A stretch of 28,585 nt of DNA. It comes from Haplomitrium mnioides (lineage: Eukaryota > Marchantiophyta > Haplomitriopsida > Calobryales). The notes beneath the pieces were generated by a model, which ran no database searches, was not told the DNA's origin, and was given only the letters and a program-made list of their open reading frames with translations. Positions 1 through 11,156 of the stretch are shown piece by piece. The position numbers and the translations under genes were made by a program. The stretch covers positions 28,200 to 56,784 of the forward strand of contig JBNGIS010008261.1 in NCBI GenBank assembly GCA_049999725.1. The letters run 5' to 3'. Numbering within the stretch: position 1 is the stretch's first letter; each line of letters begins with the position of its first letter.

Positions 1-939
1 TACATCCATGCCCCTCTATATATAGGGGTATACTATGTTCTATAACAAAAATTTATTAAAACAATTAAATATTATTATTAAAATAATTTAAAATAATTTT
101 AAAATAAAAATAAAAATACAAAATACAAAGTTTGAATAGAAGGCAGATAAAAAAATTAAAATACTAATAAAATAATGATAAAGTAAGTTGAGTATAATAA
201 AATTAAATAAAATATTAAATAATAAAAAAGTGAGATAGGAGGGATAGATATTAAAAAATTAATATAATATAATATAATATAATAATGAGAATAATAGAAA
301 TAATACCAACTAATATAAAAATAAATAAAATAAAAAGAGTAGGCTATAGGGTGCCATTTTTTGTTTAACCCGATACTATCGAATAAGGGGAGTACAATTT
401 TTTATATAATAATAAATAATTATAGAATATATAAAATAATATATAAAACAAAACTTCTTCTCGGACAGGATGAGTAGAGTACCCTTCCAAACTCCCACAG
501 CAATGGAGTTGCTGATCAACCATGGAACCATCTCACGCGACCTTCATAGCCTAGCCCTTTGCTCCATTTGTCCAAATTGCCCTCCAATCGATTGTAATTC
601 TTCTGTATCGATTGGATTGGTCCTCCGATGGTTCCAACACAACTTGCTTTCTTCATACTCTAGACACATCCTAACACTAACTTGATCCTCTTTTGTACCT
701 TAGGGCACCAGGTTGATCAATCCTGGGCACAAATTGCAGTACTAGGCCAAGTAAAACGCAAAAATTCAAAAAATACCGAAAAAGCTCGGCCGACATAAGA
801 AGATGGTTTTTGGTGCATGTGAGAACTTTATATTCCATTGTAAGCAATATTTTGAAGCTACAAACATTAGAGAAGATGGTTGGCAAATTCTATTTGTCGC
901 AAGTCAATTAAAAGAAGTTGCAAATACTTGGTGAAGATA
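1..939. other. A+T-dense region without a recognised gene
   Basis: The first ~450 bases are almost pure A/T with short runs such as AATAT and AAATAA. An imperfect palindrome (CCCCT..AGGGG around TATATA) lies at 13-30. From about 450 to 939 the composition becomes more balanced, but the only open frames are under 75 codons and resemble no known protein. I see no RNA gene or element terminus here. Confidence 0.5.
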
Positions 940-2347
940 TCAAATAGAAAAAATACAACGTGGATTTTTTTCTCCTATGAGGGCCGGGAAGAATGGAACA
1001 CTCACTAGAGGTAATAAGCAGAGAAGTGGGAAGAAGAGCGACATCGGAAGCGGAGGAAGATCAGAGACCGGAGGAGGAGGACCAGGGGCGGGGGACGGAA
1101 GTTGAAGGCAGACAACAGATGAAGGAGTGCACGTGGGATCGCGGGGGCACACACAGGGAGATCAATTTTTGAGCCTTGAGACGAGCAGTGAGAGCAACAA
1201 AGCATGAATGTGTATGATTGCGTGGACAGATGCATTGTGATGAACATTGCGAATCTAGAAGCTGATAGGGAGATCAAAGGTGTGATTGAAGCTCTAGAGT
1301 AAGGGGATAGCGAGGAACAGGGAGTGTGCTCTACAATCTGTTGAGTGAGGCGAGTGAACTTGCGTTCGGGGGCCAAATGAGTGGAGGTGGACTAGAGGGG
1401 TGCCAAGAATCGATGAGCGGTAAGCCCTAGAAGCTCAAGCGATCCAGGTGAACTCAATTTGGAGGGTGGACCAGCGTTTAGAGGTGGATCGTTACTCAAA
1501 GGAGAAGTAGGTGCATTTGGCATGGACTTGTGAGTCATGATTGTGCAAGGGGATTTCGCCCAGTGGCATTAGGAGGATGTTGTTGTTACTATTTCAAAAG
1601 GAGATCGAAGGCAAGGGGGTTGCATTAGTGCCCACGCACTGCGGAGAAGACCTAGTCGAGATCTGGTGGAGTGTGTCCAACAGTCGTGAGGACTGTCTTC
1701 GAGAGGTGGAAGTTAAGCTGACCTCTTCCAAGCTTGCGGAAGTAAATCCAAGCCCCTCTACGACGGAGGGTATAAACTAGCTGGTGAATGTGTGTGTGAG
1801 TGGGCGAGCTGAAGTGTGAAGTGTCGTGGAGGAGACTCGCGTGATATTGGAAGTCACTGGCCAATGGCACTCTATATTTCTATCGAGTAAATAGTGTAGA
1901 TACGTCTATAGCCGTGGGCATAATTCTGAGTAGGAGTTAGAAACTCTGTAGATCTGTAGAGGAGGAAGTACAGGTGCTGGAGTAGTTGGCCTTGTGTAGA
2001 TTCAACGTAGAGTTTGCATTGAATTCCTAGGTGTAGTTCTATATACATTGTTCCCTCTGAAATGGCAGAAATATGAATGATTGCAAGCAGTCTTAGTGCC
2101 AGAGTGAGTGACAAGATCTGAGTAGGTCCTATTTTGGCTTGGGGGTGTGTGTGAAGAGAAAGAGAGGACTACGGAGTGCAGATTTGGTGTGAAGTAACCG
2201 CACTGCCAAGAAGCTCGCAGCCGTTAGTACATACAAAAGATAAAGCAGGGACCGGGGCCATCTCATAAAAGGCCCTGTTAAACCGTGTCACATCTCTTCT
2301 GTTGGGATAACCTCTATCTGAGTTAAGACAAGAGAGAGGGGCATGAC
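940..2347. other. higher-G+C segment, no recognised gene
   Basis: This stretch is visibly richer in G+C than anything else in the window, with GGAGGAGGAGG-type purine runs near 1060-1100. Open frames reach only 123 codons (minus, 1005-1376) and 79 codons (plus, 1541-1780); neither shows a domain or family motif. The last ~130 bases (GTTAAACCGTGTCACATC and following) read like the R/U5 part of a plant LTR and run directly into the LTR-end repeat at 2348-2397. The segment may therefore be a diverged or foreign LTR, but I cannot show a matching second copy. Confidence 0.35.
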
Positions 2348-2397
2348 ATCCATCTTGGTTCATGTTTGATTGATTGAATGATTCTTCTATTTCAACA
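2348..2397 (+). repeat. 5' LTR 3'-end-like sequence
   Basis: Fifty bases match 10624-10673 with two mismatches, ending in the TTTCAACA terminus typical of an LTR (CA end). They are followed by CATTATCTGCACGATGA, where a primer-binding site would be expected. The sequence is not the common initiator-Met-type site TGGTATCAGAGC, so the primer is unassigned. Sequence upstream does not match the 3' LTR. Confidence 0.6.
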
Positions 2398-2998
2398 CAT
2401 TATCTGCACGATGATAAGCGCATAAAATAAAATGTTTTTTTTCCATACCTCCACCTTTATATTTCTTCTATAGATCTACACATAAAATTTCATCTATTCA
2501 TATATAGAAATCTAAGATTTCTTTCTTCTATTTCTTGATCTCTTCAGCTATTATGTTTTCTTCATATATTCATTTTATATAATATTTTATTTTATTTTAT
2601 TTTACATTCAACAAGAAGACGCAAAGAGAGTAAAGGATTTTCTCAGATTTGAAGATCCAAGCAAAAGATAAATTCATTTTTTTTTTGAGTTTCTACATTC
2701 GAATCGGAGAGGCATTGGATTTGTAGTTTGATTGCCAACCCATACATGTGAAGAATTCAAGAAAATTTATGAAGAATTCTATGCACGTGTATATTTCAGC
2801 AATCTGAAAAAGAGTTCGTCGAATCGCAGCAAAGACTCATGAATTTCTATCAAATTCATTAGGCATGAGACTTTTCATTGACTTGAATAGAATTTATATA
2901 TGCTAAAGCAAAATCAGTGGCGTTCATTTGAAGAAGAATCAAGCACTCATTGTTTTCTATTGGTGAGAAATCGACACAAATCTTGAAGCCGAATCGAA

Positions 2999-3098
2999 NN
3001 NNNNNNNNNNNNNNNNNNNNNNNNNNNNNNNNNNNNNNNNNNNNNNNNNNNNNNNNNNNNNNNNNNNNNNNNNNNNNNNNNNNNNNNNNNNNNNNNNN
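2999..3098. other. assembly gap (100 N)
   Basis: Exactly 100 Ns, the conventional placeholder for a gap of unknown length. Any reading frame crossing it is artificial. Confidence 0.99.
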
Positions 3099-3150
3099 GA
3101 TACATTGACATTTCGGTGAAAATTTGACATCGAGACATCTCGGTATATTT

Positions 3151-3300
3151 TGAAAGTTTGAAAGAATCCTTCAATGAATGGTGAAAGTTTGAAAGGATTT
3201 TCATCTAGAGGTATTGGGGATATATCATTGTTTCATCATTTATTTTCAAAGAAAATTGAAAGTTTGAAAGAGACTCAGAGTAAAAGCTGCAAGTTTGAAA
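3151..3300 (+). repeat. short interspersed repeat TGAAAGTTTGAAAG
   Basis: The 14-mer TGAAAGTTTGAAAG occurs at 3151, about 3182 and 3257, with a degenerate version (CAAGTTTGAAAAG) near 3290. Spacings are 31 and 75 bases, so it is not a clean tandem array. It lies in the retroelement leader, next to the assembly gap, and may be the visible edge of a longer array. Confidence 0.6.
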
Positions 3301-5070
3301 AGAAAAAGGTCAAGTCGATGGTGAAACTGTGACAAATTGATATTTGGAAAAAAATTTAAAATATTAAAAGTTCAAAAATACTTCTTCAGTGTTTTTTGAA
3401 GGAGGAAGCATTTGGTTGAAATAGCAACAAATTGCTATTTCAGATATTGAAGCAAATGAAAGAAAAATATCATAGAACTAATCTAAGTTCAAAGGGGAAG
3501 CTACCTCTATATTCGAATCAACCAATCCTACAATGACACATGGCACAAATAGCTACTTATTGGACATGTTAAACCCCACTCCTAGATGCCGAGGGTGAGG
3601 GAACCTTAGTTGAAGTAAACTATGAGTGAGATCTATTTGTACTCGACATCACTTTTCCCACTTCATTTATGGGACTAAGTGAACGTTGCAGGTGAAGCAA
3701 CGCTTGCTTGGGTTGCCAAACCTAGTTTACGAAGCACAAGATTCTTTGCCGAAGCTACTAAGTCCACCAAACCTACCTGATTATTGTCGAGCCTACACTA
3801 AGTTCATTATGAAGTATGGAAAAGCTCTCAAACCAAGTTTGATTACCGAACCTAAGCTTCCTTTAGCTCGACTGCATCATTTTTTCAATACACCTTCAAT
3901 CAATTGTTGTGCGAGCATTTGGGATCATTTTTCACTTTTGAAGCTACAAATTTGATGGTCTGCTTCAGGCGACTCTATCAAACTTGACTTTATTCATTTT
4001 GGTTGGCAAACAAGTCTAAATAGAGAGCTATCCTCTCTTCCATTTACAAATTTCAAGGCATAGCAACTCTGTTATGCTTCTACATTGATGCTTCAACACA
4101 TACAACATTTAATTATTATTCTTTGAAGAAAAACAGTTGGAGAATTACAAGTATCTACACAATTCCTATACAGTGAATCAATTCTCAACTACTCCATTGA
4201 GGTTTTGACCAGCCATCTTGATAGCAATTCAATTGGCTTGATCACATTGGAAGCTAAGACATCTTTCCAACATATCTTAAACATTGTTATATCTATTCGA
4301 ATAACAATAGAACATAACTTCATATTAGATCACTTCATTTCCTATTCGGATATCTTAATACTCTGTTTTTCATTTAATAGAAATCTGCACATTAGAAAAT
4401 CCAATAGAATCTATTATATAATTTATTCAAGGATTTGTAAATCCAATATAGTTTCATTAGCATAGCTTAATCTATAAGTGTAAAAGGATTGGCTATAGCT
4501 ATACCTACAATGCAGATTTTGTTTTCTAAAAAGTACAATTTTATATAAAACTTGAAAGAGGAAATTGACTTGTTGTCTCAAGAATCTTTATAGATTTTAA
4601 GAAGGCCTAATAGCCATAGCTAGTCCATAGGGCTCCCTCTACAATACAAGGTATCTTCATAGTTTATTCTCAAGATTTATCAACATCATCTATCTTCAAG
4701 ACTTGATTTAGGAGTTCAAAGGACAAGGTCGCGTATTCAAGATATTTACTCCAACTTCTGTAGACCTCTTCTAAAAGCAAATACTTCAACAACCTCTAAA
4801 ATACTGTTGATGCATTCTGAAAGCCTATTGTTGACATCAAAACTTGTTTTCTAGAAGTTTTGAAGATCAACCCCTTACCTACAGCAAGAAGAACATGGAA
4901 CATACTCTTCATATAATCACTATTACTGAAATTTGTTTGACCTGTTGTTTATAGAATAGAAAAGAATTGAACATTTGGTTTTTTGAATTTTGTTTAATAT
5001 GTTATTTATCCTCAAAACCTTAAAACTCTTTCTGCATTCTAAATCATAGAGAATTTAAATTTTAAACATT

Positions 5071-6197
5071 TGACCATAGAATGAGACAATTATCTCTCAT
5101 GGTTATTGGATGCAGCTAACTATCTAGTATCCAAAGGAACAGAGATCACCATCCTCACAAATGAGAACATTACTCTACATTAGAAAGCCCAAGCTCTGGT
5201 CTTCTTGGGGCATCACCTTTCAGACTCTCTGAAAATTCAGTATCTGAATGAGAGTAACCCCATAATTTTCTAGGATAGTCTGAAAGAAAGATTTAACCAT
5301 ACCAAAACTATACACCTGCCTAAACAAGGCATGATTTGGTTAATTTAAGAGTGCAAGATTTTCCATCTATCTCTAAATACAACAATGAGCTATTTATAAT
5401 AACATCCCAATTGACTTTGTGTGGACACCTTGTTTCCCAAGAGGTACTGATTGAAAAGACATTGTCTACATTTCATACAACAAACATGATTTTGTTTACA
5501 TAGTACAGGAACATGAATTTTGCTACATATTCTAAAATGATAGCATATCTACTATTAGCAGAGAAGCATCAGGACTTACTAATGAAAAATTCTAAAGTTA
5601 GACCCCCATGCGCTCTACCTCCAACCCAAGCACCTGAAGCTCATTTTTTTGAGCCAACATATTATAGAGGTATGTCGAGAACAAGGGGCAGATTTGGTTC
5701 CCTTAGACAAAACTCTCAAAAGGGGTAAAACACCCATACCTATAAAGGATCAACAGTTCATGGGGAGAGGTAGAGGAAGGGGCAACTCTGGAAAATGTTT
5801 TCAAAGAGGAAGAAGAGGAGGCAGATCTTCATATAATAATAGAAGTCAGCCATCCCCAAGTAATTCAAGAGGACCAGTAGTATGCAGCAAATATAGAACT
5901 ATGAGACATACACATAAAGTTTGCAGAATCCTAGGTCACCTAGGAGCACTCTATGCAAAGGACAAGAACCAGAAAGTTGCCATTGAGACTCATTGTGTTT
6001 TCTTGGAACAGACCGAAACCTTTAGTGACTATATCGATAAAGAAGATGATTTGAACACAGTTGAGACAAATATAATTCAGTGTACAAATTCTACACCACC
6101 TCTTGATGATATTCATACCTACATAATAGATAGTGGTAGTACTCATACTATTCTAAAATGCAGGTTCTACTCCACCAAGCTGATGCCCTCACGTTGA
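5071..6197 (+). pseudogene. copia gag and protease (pseudogene)
   Basis: Gag packages the element RNA in virus-like particles; the protease cleaves the polyprotein. The first part (about 5090-5640) matches the plant copia Gag (UBN2-type) pattern: NYLSWLLDA, then ALVFLGHH, KERF, TLCGHLVS, EKTLSTFH and LLLAEKHQDLLMKN. At least six stops lie upstream of 5513. A frameshift near 5690 moves the reading into the 5649-6197 frame, which carries an Arg/Gly-rich RNA-binding stretch and a zinc knuckle at about 5881-5925. The knuckle reads C-x2-Y-x4-H-x4-C, so the second cysteine is replaced by tyrosine. The aspartic protease signature DSGSTHT follows at about 6130, with the catalytic Asp present. The frame ends shortly after the protease start. 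Domain identity is secure; the protein is dead. Confidence 0.87.
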
Positions 6198-6489
6198 CAA
6201 GTGACTACAATCATGGGCAGTAATCAAATTGAAGACGAAAAAAGACCAACCATTATCAGATTGCTACAAGGAACTATCATTAATATCAAATCAGCTATTT
6301 ATGCACCAAGTGCTATAAGAAACCTTATTAATTTCAGAAAAAAAAAAAGACAATGGTTTCCACATTTGTACTAGCACTTGTAAGAACTAGGAAGTGTTGC
6401 ATTTGTTAAAGCACACTTGTGAAGGATATATAATAAAAGAAACTCTATTTGCGTACCCTCTTGGTTTTTATATAATGCAAATACAAAAT

Positions 6490-7759
6490 TTTCATACTCA
6501 TGCATAGGACATCCAGACATGACAATGTTTCGAAACATTCAAAAAGTGATCCGATATATTCCTTCAAGCATAAAGCCATCTATGATCGAAAAATCATGCA
6601 TGCATTGTTTTCAAGGAAAACTGGCCTTATGACCAACAATATCCAAGACAATTCTGAAAATTCCAAAATTCCTTGAGAGTATACATGTAGATATCTATGG
6701 TACTATCAACCCACCTAGTGGACCTTTTCGGTAATTTTCAGTGATAATCTACGTTTCAACTAAATGGTCATAAGTATCATCACTCTCAACCCATAGTTTA
6801 GTTTTCCCAAGGATATTGGTACATATTCTGAAATTGAAAGTTCCAATTTCTAGAAAGTCCAATAAAAGTCCTACGAGTTGACAACGTGAGAGAGTTTATA
6901 TCAAAAACATTTGATGATTTTTGCATGACCATGGGTATAGATACCCAATACTTTGTCGCGCATGTCCATTTTCAAAATAGAATAGTCAAAAGAGTAATTC
7001 GCAACATTCAAACAATTGCTAAGCCCATGCTCATGCAGACCAATTTATCGATTTCTGCATGGGGCCATGGAGTACTACATGGTGCATCACTTTAAAAATA
7101 TAGGCCATCAGCTTTCAATACATTATTGCCTCACCAACTTGCCTATGGTAATATACCAGATTTATCCAATTTAGGAGTTTTCGATTGTCAAGTCTTAGTT
7201 CCAATTATGGGAACAAATAGGACTAAGATGGGACCTCAAAGAGAAAAAGACATCTATGTAGGATATGACTCCCCTTCTATTATACGCTATTTGAAACCAT
7301 TCACATGTGATGTTTTCCAAGCTAGATTAGCCGATTGCCATTTTTATAAGGATATATTTCCATCTCTTTTTGAAGATAAAATTTCTTCATTACCAAAAAA
7401 AACTCCAATGGGAGAACATATCCACTATATGGATGGATCAAAGAACAAGGCAAGGTAAGGATGAAGTCAAGAGACTTCTTCACTTGACTAAAACCGTCAA
7501 ACAATTGCTAGATTCATTTCATGAAATTGCAAAAGAAACAAGGTCACAAATACCTGCGGTGAATATTCCTGCAAGAATTCAGAATACTCCTAAACCAACA
7601 ACTGACCAAGTACAAAGGCAAAAGAGAGGATGTCCTCTTAGCTCAAAAGACTCTCAACCTCGGCAGAAAGTTTTGACGAAGAGAACTACATTCTCAGCTA
7701 ATGTGCCAATACCATCATCATCTACACCTTTACTATCTCAATCGACCATCTCCCTATAG
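6490..7759 (+). pseudogene. copia integrase and linker (pseudogene)
   Basis: The integrase inserts element cDNA into chromosomes. A GAG-pre-integrase zinc region is visible at about 6500-6625 (GHPDMTMF, then CMHCFQGKL). The catalytic core follows, with the first Asp in VDIYG (about 6690) and the second Asp in VDNVREF (about 6880). The third acidic residue, expected in an NGLAES-like motif, is lost: the sequence reads NRIVKR (about 6975-6995), Lys for Glu. Conserved downstream blocks include WGHGVLH, TKMGPQRE and YVGYDSPSI (7126-7458). A frameshift near 7400 leads into the linker (7370-7759), with NIPARI and a basic KRGCPLSSKD stretch before the RT. There are many stops between 6625 and 6880. 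Family identity is firm. Confidence 0.87.
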
Positions 7760-8323
7760 GACCACCTTGATAATCAAGAGATCTCAGTCCGCTACATGGA
7801 TATAGGGATTATATGGAAAAGATAGAGTGTAGATGTAGATGACCATTTTGCATTCCTAGTTTCACATATTATATCCGATACACCACCTGATTCAAGAAGT
7901 GTCAAAGAAGCTATGGACAGTTTTGATTGGATAGAGTGGAAGAGGGCAATGGATTTAGAACTTGATTCTATGATACATAGGAAGGTATTCAGACCTTAAG
8001 TCCCGGTTCTCTTTGATGCCTATTTAATCAGATGCAGGTGGATCTTTGTGAAAAAGTGAAATGAAAAAGGCAAAATCGTCAAATGTAAAACACGCCTTGT
8101 AGCCAAAGGCTATACACAAATACCTAGAAGAGACTTTGATCTCACATATGCCTCAGTTATGGATGCTATCACATACCGATTCCTAGTAAGCTTTTCTTTA
8201 GGACATGAGCTCATGACACATCAGATGGATGTTGTTACAACATACCTATATGTGTTATTAGATACCTAAATATACATGAAAGCTCCTCTAGAGCTTATAG
8301 AAAGGAATATCTATCATATTAAA

Positions 8324-8516
8324 GGGGAGAATGTCACTAAGCAAAACCAACCAACGACCCATCTACCTCATTACCATCAACTATAATCAAACCCAGTTGG
8401 TGGTAGTACTGGGTGAGGACCTATAGTCCATGAGATGTAGTCTAAGGAGAAAAGACCTATTGTCCTTCATATGCATCAATCCATGCCTCTAGCGAAGGAT
8501 GGATATGTAATCTAGA
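8324..8516. other. unidentified insertion inside RT
   Basis: RT similarity stops after YHIK at about 8323 and resumes with RSIYRLK at 8522, although these are nearly adjacent in intact plant copia RTs. The intervening ~195 bases have no retroelement similarity and no open frame of note. I cannot identify terminal repeats or a clear target-site duplication, so this could be a small non-autonomous insertion or a filler sequence from break repair. Confidence 0.5.
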
Positions 8517-8610
8517 TCTGAAGATCTATTTATAGACTTAAGTAGAGTGGTTGAATCTAGTATAAGAGATTTCACCAGGAGTTGATTGCCATGGGTTTTC
8601 ACTTTGATGA

Positions 8611-9446
8611 CATTACACCAACTTTATTCAAAATGAATGTTGGCAAAGAATTTATAATTGTTGCATTACATATTGATGATATAAACTTATTTGGTCACCA
8701 ATCCTTACTTGAGCAGACTATTTCTATGCTTAAGGAACTTTTTGATGTGAAGGATGTTGGTAAGACCAAATATTGTTTAGGATTACAATTTGAGTAACTA
8801 GATGACGGCATATTGATGCATCAAAGTACTTATACTAAGAAAATCCTAAAACAATTTAATATGAACAAATCTCATCTAGTAATATCACCTATAGAGATAA
8901 GAACACTAGATCATAGAGAAAAGGATATTTTCCAAAAAAGAAAAACATAGAGCCAATCCTTGGATCTGAGATACCATATCTCTCTACTATAGGAGCTCTT
9001 ATATATCTTGCAAATCAAACGCTCCCCAAACATTACACCAACTTTATTCAAAAAGAATGTTGGCAAAGAATGTATAATTGTTGCATTACATATTGATGAT
9101 ATAAACTTATTTGGTCACCAATCCTTACTTGAGCAGACTATTTCTATGCTTAAGGAACTTTTTGATGTGAAGGATGTTGGTAAGACCAAATATTGTTTAG
9201 GATTACAATTTGAGTAACTAGATGACGGCATATTGATGTATCAAAGTACTTGTACTAAGAAAATCCTAAAACAATTTAATATGAACAAATCTCATCTAGT
9301 AATATCACCTATAGGGATAAGAACACTCGATCATAGAGAAAAGGATATTTTCCAAAAAAGAAAAACATAGAGCCAATCCTTGGATCTGAGATACCATATC
9401 TCTCTACTATAGGAGATCTTATATATCTTGCAAATCAAACGCTCCC
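8611..9446 (+). repeat. 420-bp tandem duplication within RT
   Basis: Bases 8611-9030 are repeated at 9031-9446 with an exact 420-bp period. I count seven substitutions over 416 aligned bases (about 98.3% identity) and no indels. The period is a multiple of three, so it would add 140 codons without a frame change. The junction at 9022-9031 (GCTCCCCAAACATTACACC) joins sequence just after the ILQIKRSP region back to the ITPTLF region. The low divergence, compared with the many lesions elsewhere in the element, shows that the duplication post-dates most of the decay. Confidence 0.97.
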
Positions 9447-9560
9447 TCATATTTCCTTTGTTGTGAACTTGCTTACAAGACATAGTTCACAACCTACTAT
9501 ATGGCATTGGAATAGTATCAAGCGTATTTTCAGATATTTACAATGCATAATTGACATGGG

Positions 9561-10063
9561 ACTATTTTTCCCAATTACTACTGATCAAATCCTTACTAGC
9601 TATGGAGATGTAGTTATGTATTCCTATATGGCTCTACAACTATATCATAGAAAAGTACAAAGCAAACATTGACTTGTACATCTTCAAACCATGTAGAGAT
9701 TATAGCTTTTTATGAAGCCAGTAGGGAGTGTTTATATCTATGAAAGATGATTGATCATATTTATTTACATTGTGGATTACCTTGTATATCCGACGCGACT
9801 GTTATATTTGAGGATTACTTGGCACTTGATCTCACATGGTTTTTAAAAGAAGATTGTATTAAACACATTGTACCAAAGTTTTTCTTCACATATAAGTAGC
9901 AGGGTGAGACTATATCTGTGCAGGTTATCTGTGGTAAAGAGAATGGTGTTGATATTTTTAAGAAGGCTTTACCTCCAGCACTACACCAACATTTTTTGCC
10001 ATTTTCTTGGTCTACAAAGATTACCGAGATTATCATTATGACTTCATCGACTAGTATCTCATT
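9561..10063 (+). pseudogene. copia RNase H / Pol C-terminus (pseudogene)
   Basis: RNase H removes the RNA strand during reverse transcription. After the RT thumb the N-terminal RNase H residues are poor (TSYGDVV near 9597-9617). A frameshift near 9670 leads into NHVEIIAFYEASREC (about 9688-9733), the conserved Glu-containing region, followed by IDHIYLHCGLPC and the Pol C-terminal block ISVQVICGKENGVDIFKKALP (about 9910-9977). That last block is the usual end of plant copia Pol (IFTKALP type). An in-frame stop lies just before GETISVQV. The domain order confirms the + orientation of the element. Confidence 0.82.
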
Positions 10064-10397
10064 ATATGGTTGACATCTTTATACTTGTATTTGATATATC
10101 TTTGTTATATATTCTACTCATAGCATATTTCAAGGCGTCACTTGATTATTCTTTGTTTATATTATGGCCTACAACTGTCTTTCTCCTTATTATTTCTTCT
10201 CTATATCTTGTGACTTTATAACATATTTATCCATATATAAATGGTGGTTGTACTCTTTCTCTTGCAGATATATGAGAGGGTTTTAATGAGGCAACACTTT
10301 TGTTCTTCATATAAATTTCTTTAGTAGTGTTGACGATATTTTATCATAGATTTTGTATTTATCTTACGTGTATTTATAACATTCCTTATGTTATAAC

Positions 10398-10407
10398 CAA
10401 TGGAGAG
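10398..10407 (+). promoter_or_regulatory. candidate polypurine tract
   Basis: CAATGGAGAG directly precedes TGTTACAC, the proposed LTR start. A purine-rich tract in this position primes plus-strand DNA synthesis in LTR elements. It is short and not pure purine, so this is a positional inference. Confidence 0.45.
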
Positions 10408-10673
10408 TGTTACACTATATATAGTAGGATAAATAGGCTAATCTATAATTAGGTCTTAACCTATGATTAGCACATATAGCTAGGGTTATTGTTAATACTA
10501 ATCCTAGGAGATTAGCAAACATATTTTTAAAACCTATGAGCAACATTACACATGTATTCATATATTGAGATTGAAAGAGAAGAGAAATGAGGAGAGGAAA
10601 TTTTGCTTACCATCATATACTTTATCCATCTTAGTTCATGTTTGGTTGATTGAATGATTCTTCTATTTCAACA
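10408..10673 (+). repeat. 3' LTR of copia element
   Basis: About 266 bp runs from TGTTACACTATATATAG to TTTCAACA, with TGTT..AACA inverted termini. The CTATATATAG near the start would serve as the LTR TATA box. The last 50 bases match the 5' LTR end. An alternative start is TGTTATAACC at 10389. No clear matching 5' LTR exists to settle it. Confidence 0.6.
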
Positions 10674-11156
10674 GCCTTTTATTACTTTGGTGATCTTCTG
10701 TCTTCAAAAATTTGCTCGTTTTTCAAAGTTTCCTAGAGAATTAACTCTCAAACAAAAATTTTCAAAATGTCTCCTTCTTTGTATAGATTGATTCTTGAGA
10801 CAATCTCTCGATCAATCAAGGTCTTCTCAATATATTTTTCACAAATGTTGCTACTTCAATCTTTGCCTTGCAAATCCATATCCTCAAATATTCTTCATTT
10901 TTTGTTCTTGTCAAAAAGCTAATTATGTTTTTTCGATTCAATAATGTGCAAACAGGCCTGTAGGAAAATATATGTATAGATAAAAATACAATGCAAAGAG
11001 GTAAAAAGAGAGAAATTTGCAAAATGATGGTAGAATTTTGAAATTAAAGGTGGATTAGGGTGAGAAATTTTTATTTATTTTCTTTGTGAAAATTTTAAGA
11101 GGGAGGTAAACTTATGAAAACTTTCTAAAACAATTTGATCGCAAGTGCTTATAACA
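10674..11156. other. AT-rich stretch without a gene
   Basis: No domain-bearing frame is visible; the longest (minus, 10816-11022, 68 codons) is featureless. The interval lies between the copia 3' LTR and the first recognised landmark of module A, so the module's outer boundary probably lies in it. I could not see inverted termini. Confidence 0.35.

Larger units (their letters stand above)
2398..5070 (+). other. non-coding leader of the copia element
   Basis: No retroelement domain is recognisable between the LTR end and gag. The stretch holds the first assembly gap, a short repeated motif (3151-3300), and open frames under 90 codons without family resemblance (for example 3686-3955). A long leader could include an inserted fragment or a lost extra gene. 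I cannot identify either. Confidence 0.4.
7858..9560 (+). pseudogene. copia reverse transcriptase (pseudogene)
   Basis: The reverse transcriptase copies element RNA to cDNA. The fingers/palm start at about 7900 (WKRAMDLELDSM), followed by RLVAKGYTQ and the first catalytic region MDVVTTYLY (about 8225), IYMKAPLE and ERNIYHIK (to 8323). A block of about 195 bases with no RT similarity then intervenes before the reading resumes at about 8522 with RSIYRLK and YKRFHQELIAMGF. The catalytic box reads HIDDINLF (YVDD type, 8669-8692), both Asp present. Bases 8611-9030 are duplicated immediately downstream, so this box and the following GKTKYCLGLQFE stretch occur twice. The C-terminal part resumes with FVVNLLTRHSSQPT and IFRYLQ (9446-9560). 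Stops interrupt several segments. Confidence 0.87.
2348..10673 (+). mobile_element. decayed Ty1/copia LTR retrotransposon
   Basis: The order gag - protease - integrase - RT - RNase H, with integrase before RT, is diagnostic of Ty1/copia. Each domain is recognisable in short open stretches on the + strand, separated by stops and frameshifts, so the element is non-autonomous and old. The two ends share a 50-bp sequence finishing in TTTCAACA (2348-2397 and 10624-10673, two mismatches), which fits LTR 3' ends. Upstream of that block the ends do not align, so the 5' LTR is replaced, truncated or of another subfamily. The leader between the 5' LTR end and gag is unusually long, about 2.7 kb including a 100-N gap. 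Ending right at the first methyltransferase/transposase module, the element sits beside it rather than inside it as far as I can see. Confidence 0.88.

Noticed and set aside
1005-1376. 123-codon minus-strand frame in the G+C-richer block
   Set aside because: Longer frames are expected by chance at higher G+C. Composition is Ser/Leu/Pro-rich without motifs, and there are no splice or promoter cues.
2947-3204. Frame crossing the first assembly gap (and likewise 26301-26600 across the second)
   Set aside because: Most of the reading is through Ns of unknown true length, so the frames are artefacts.
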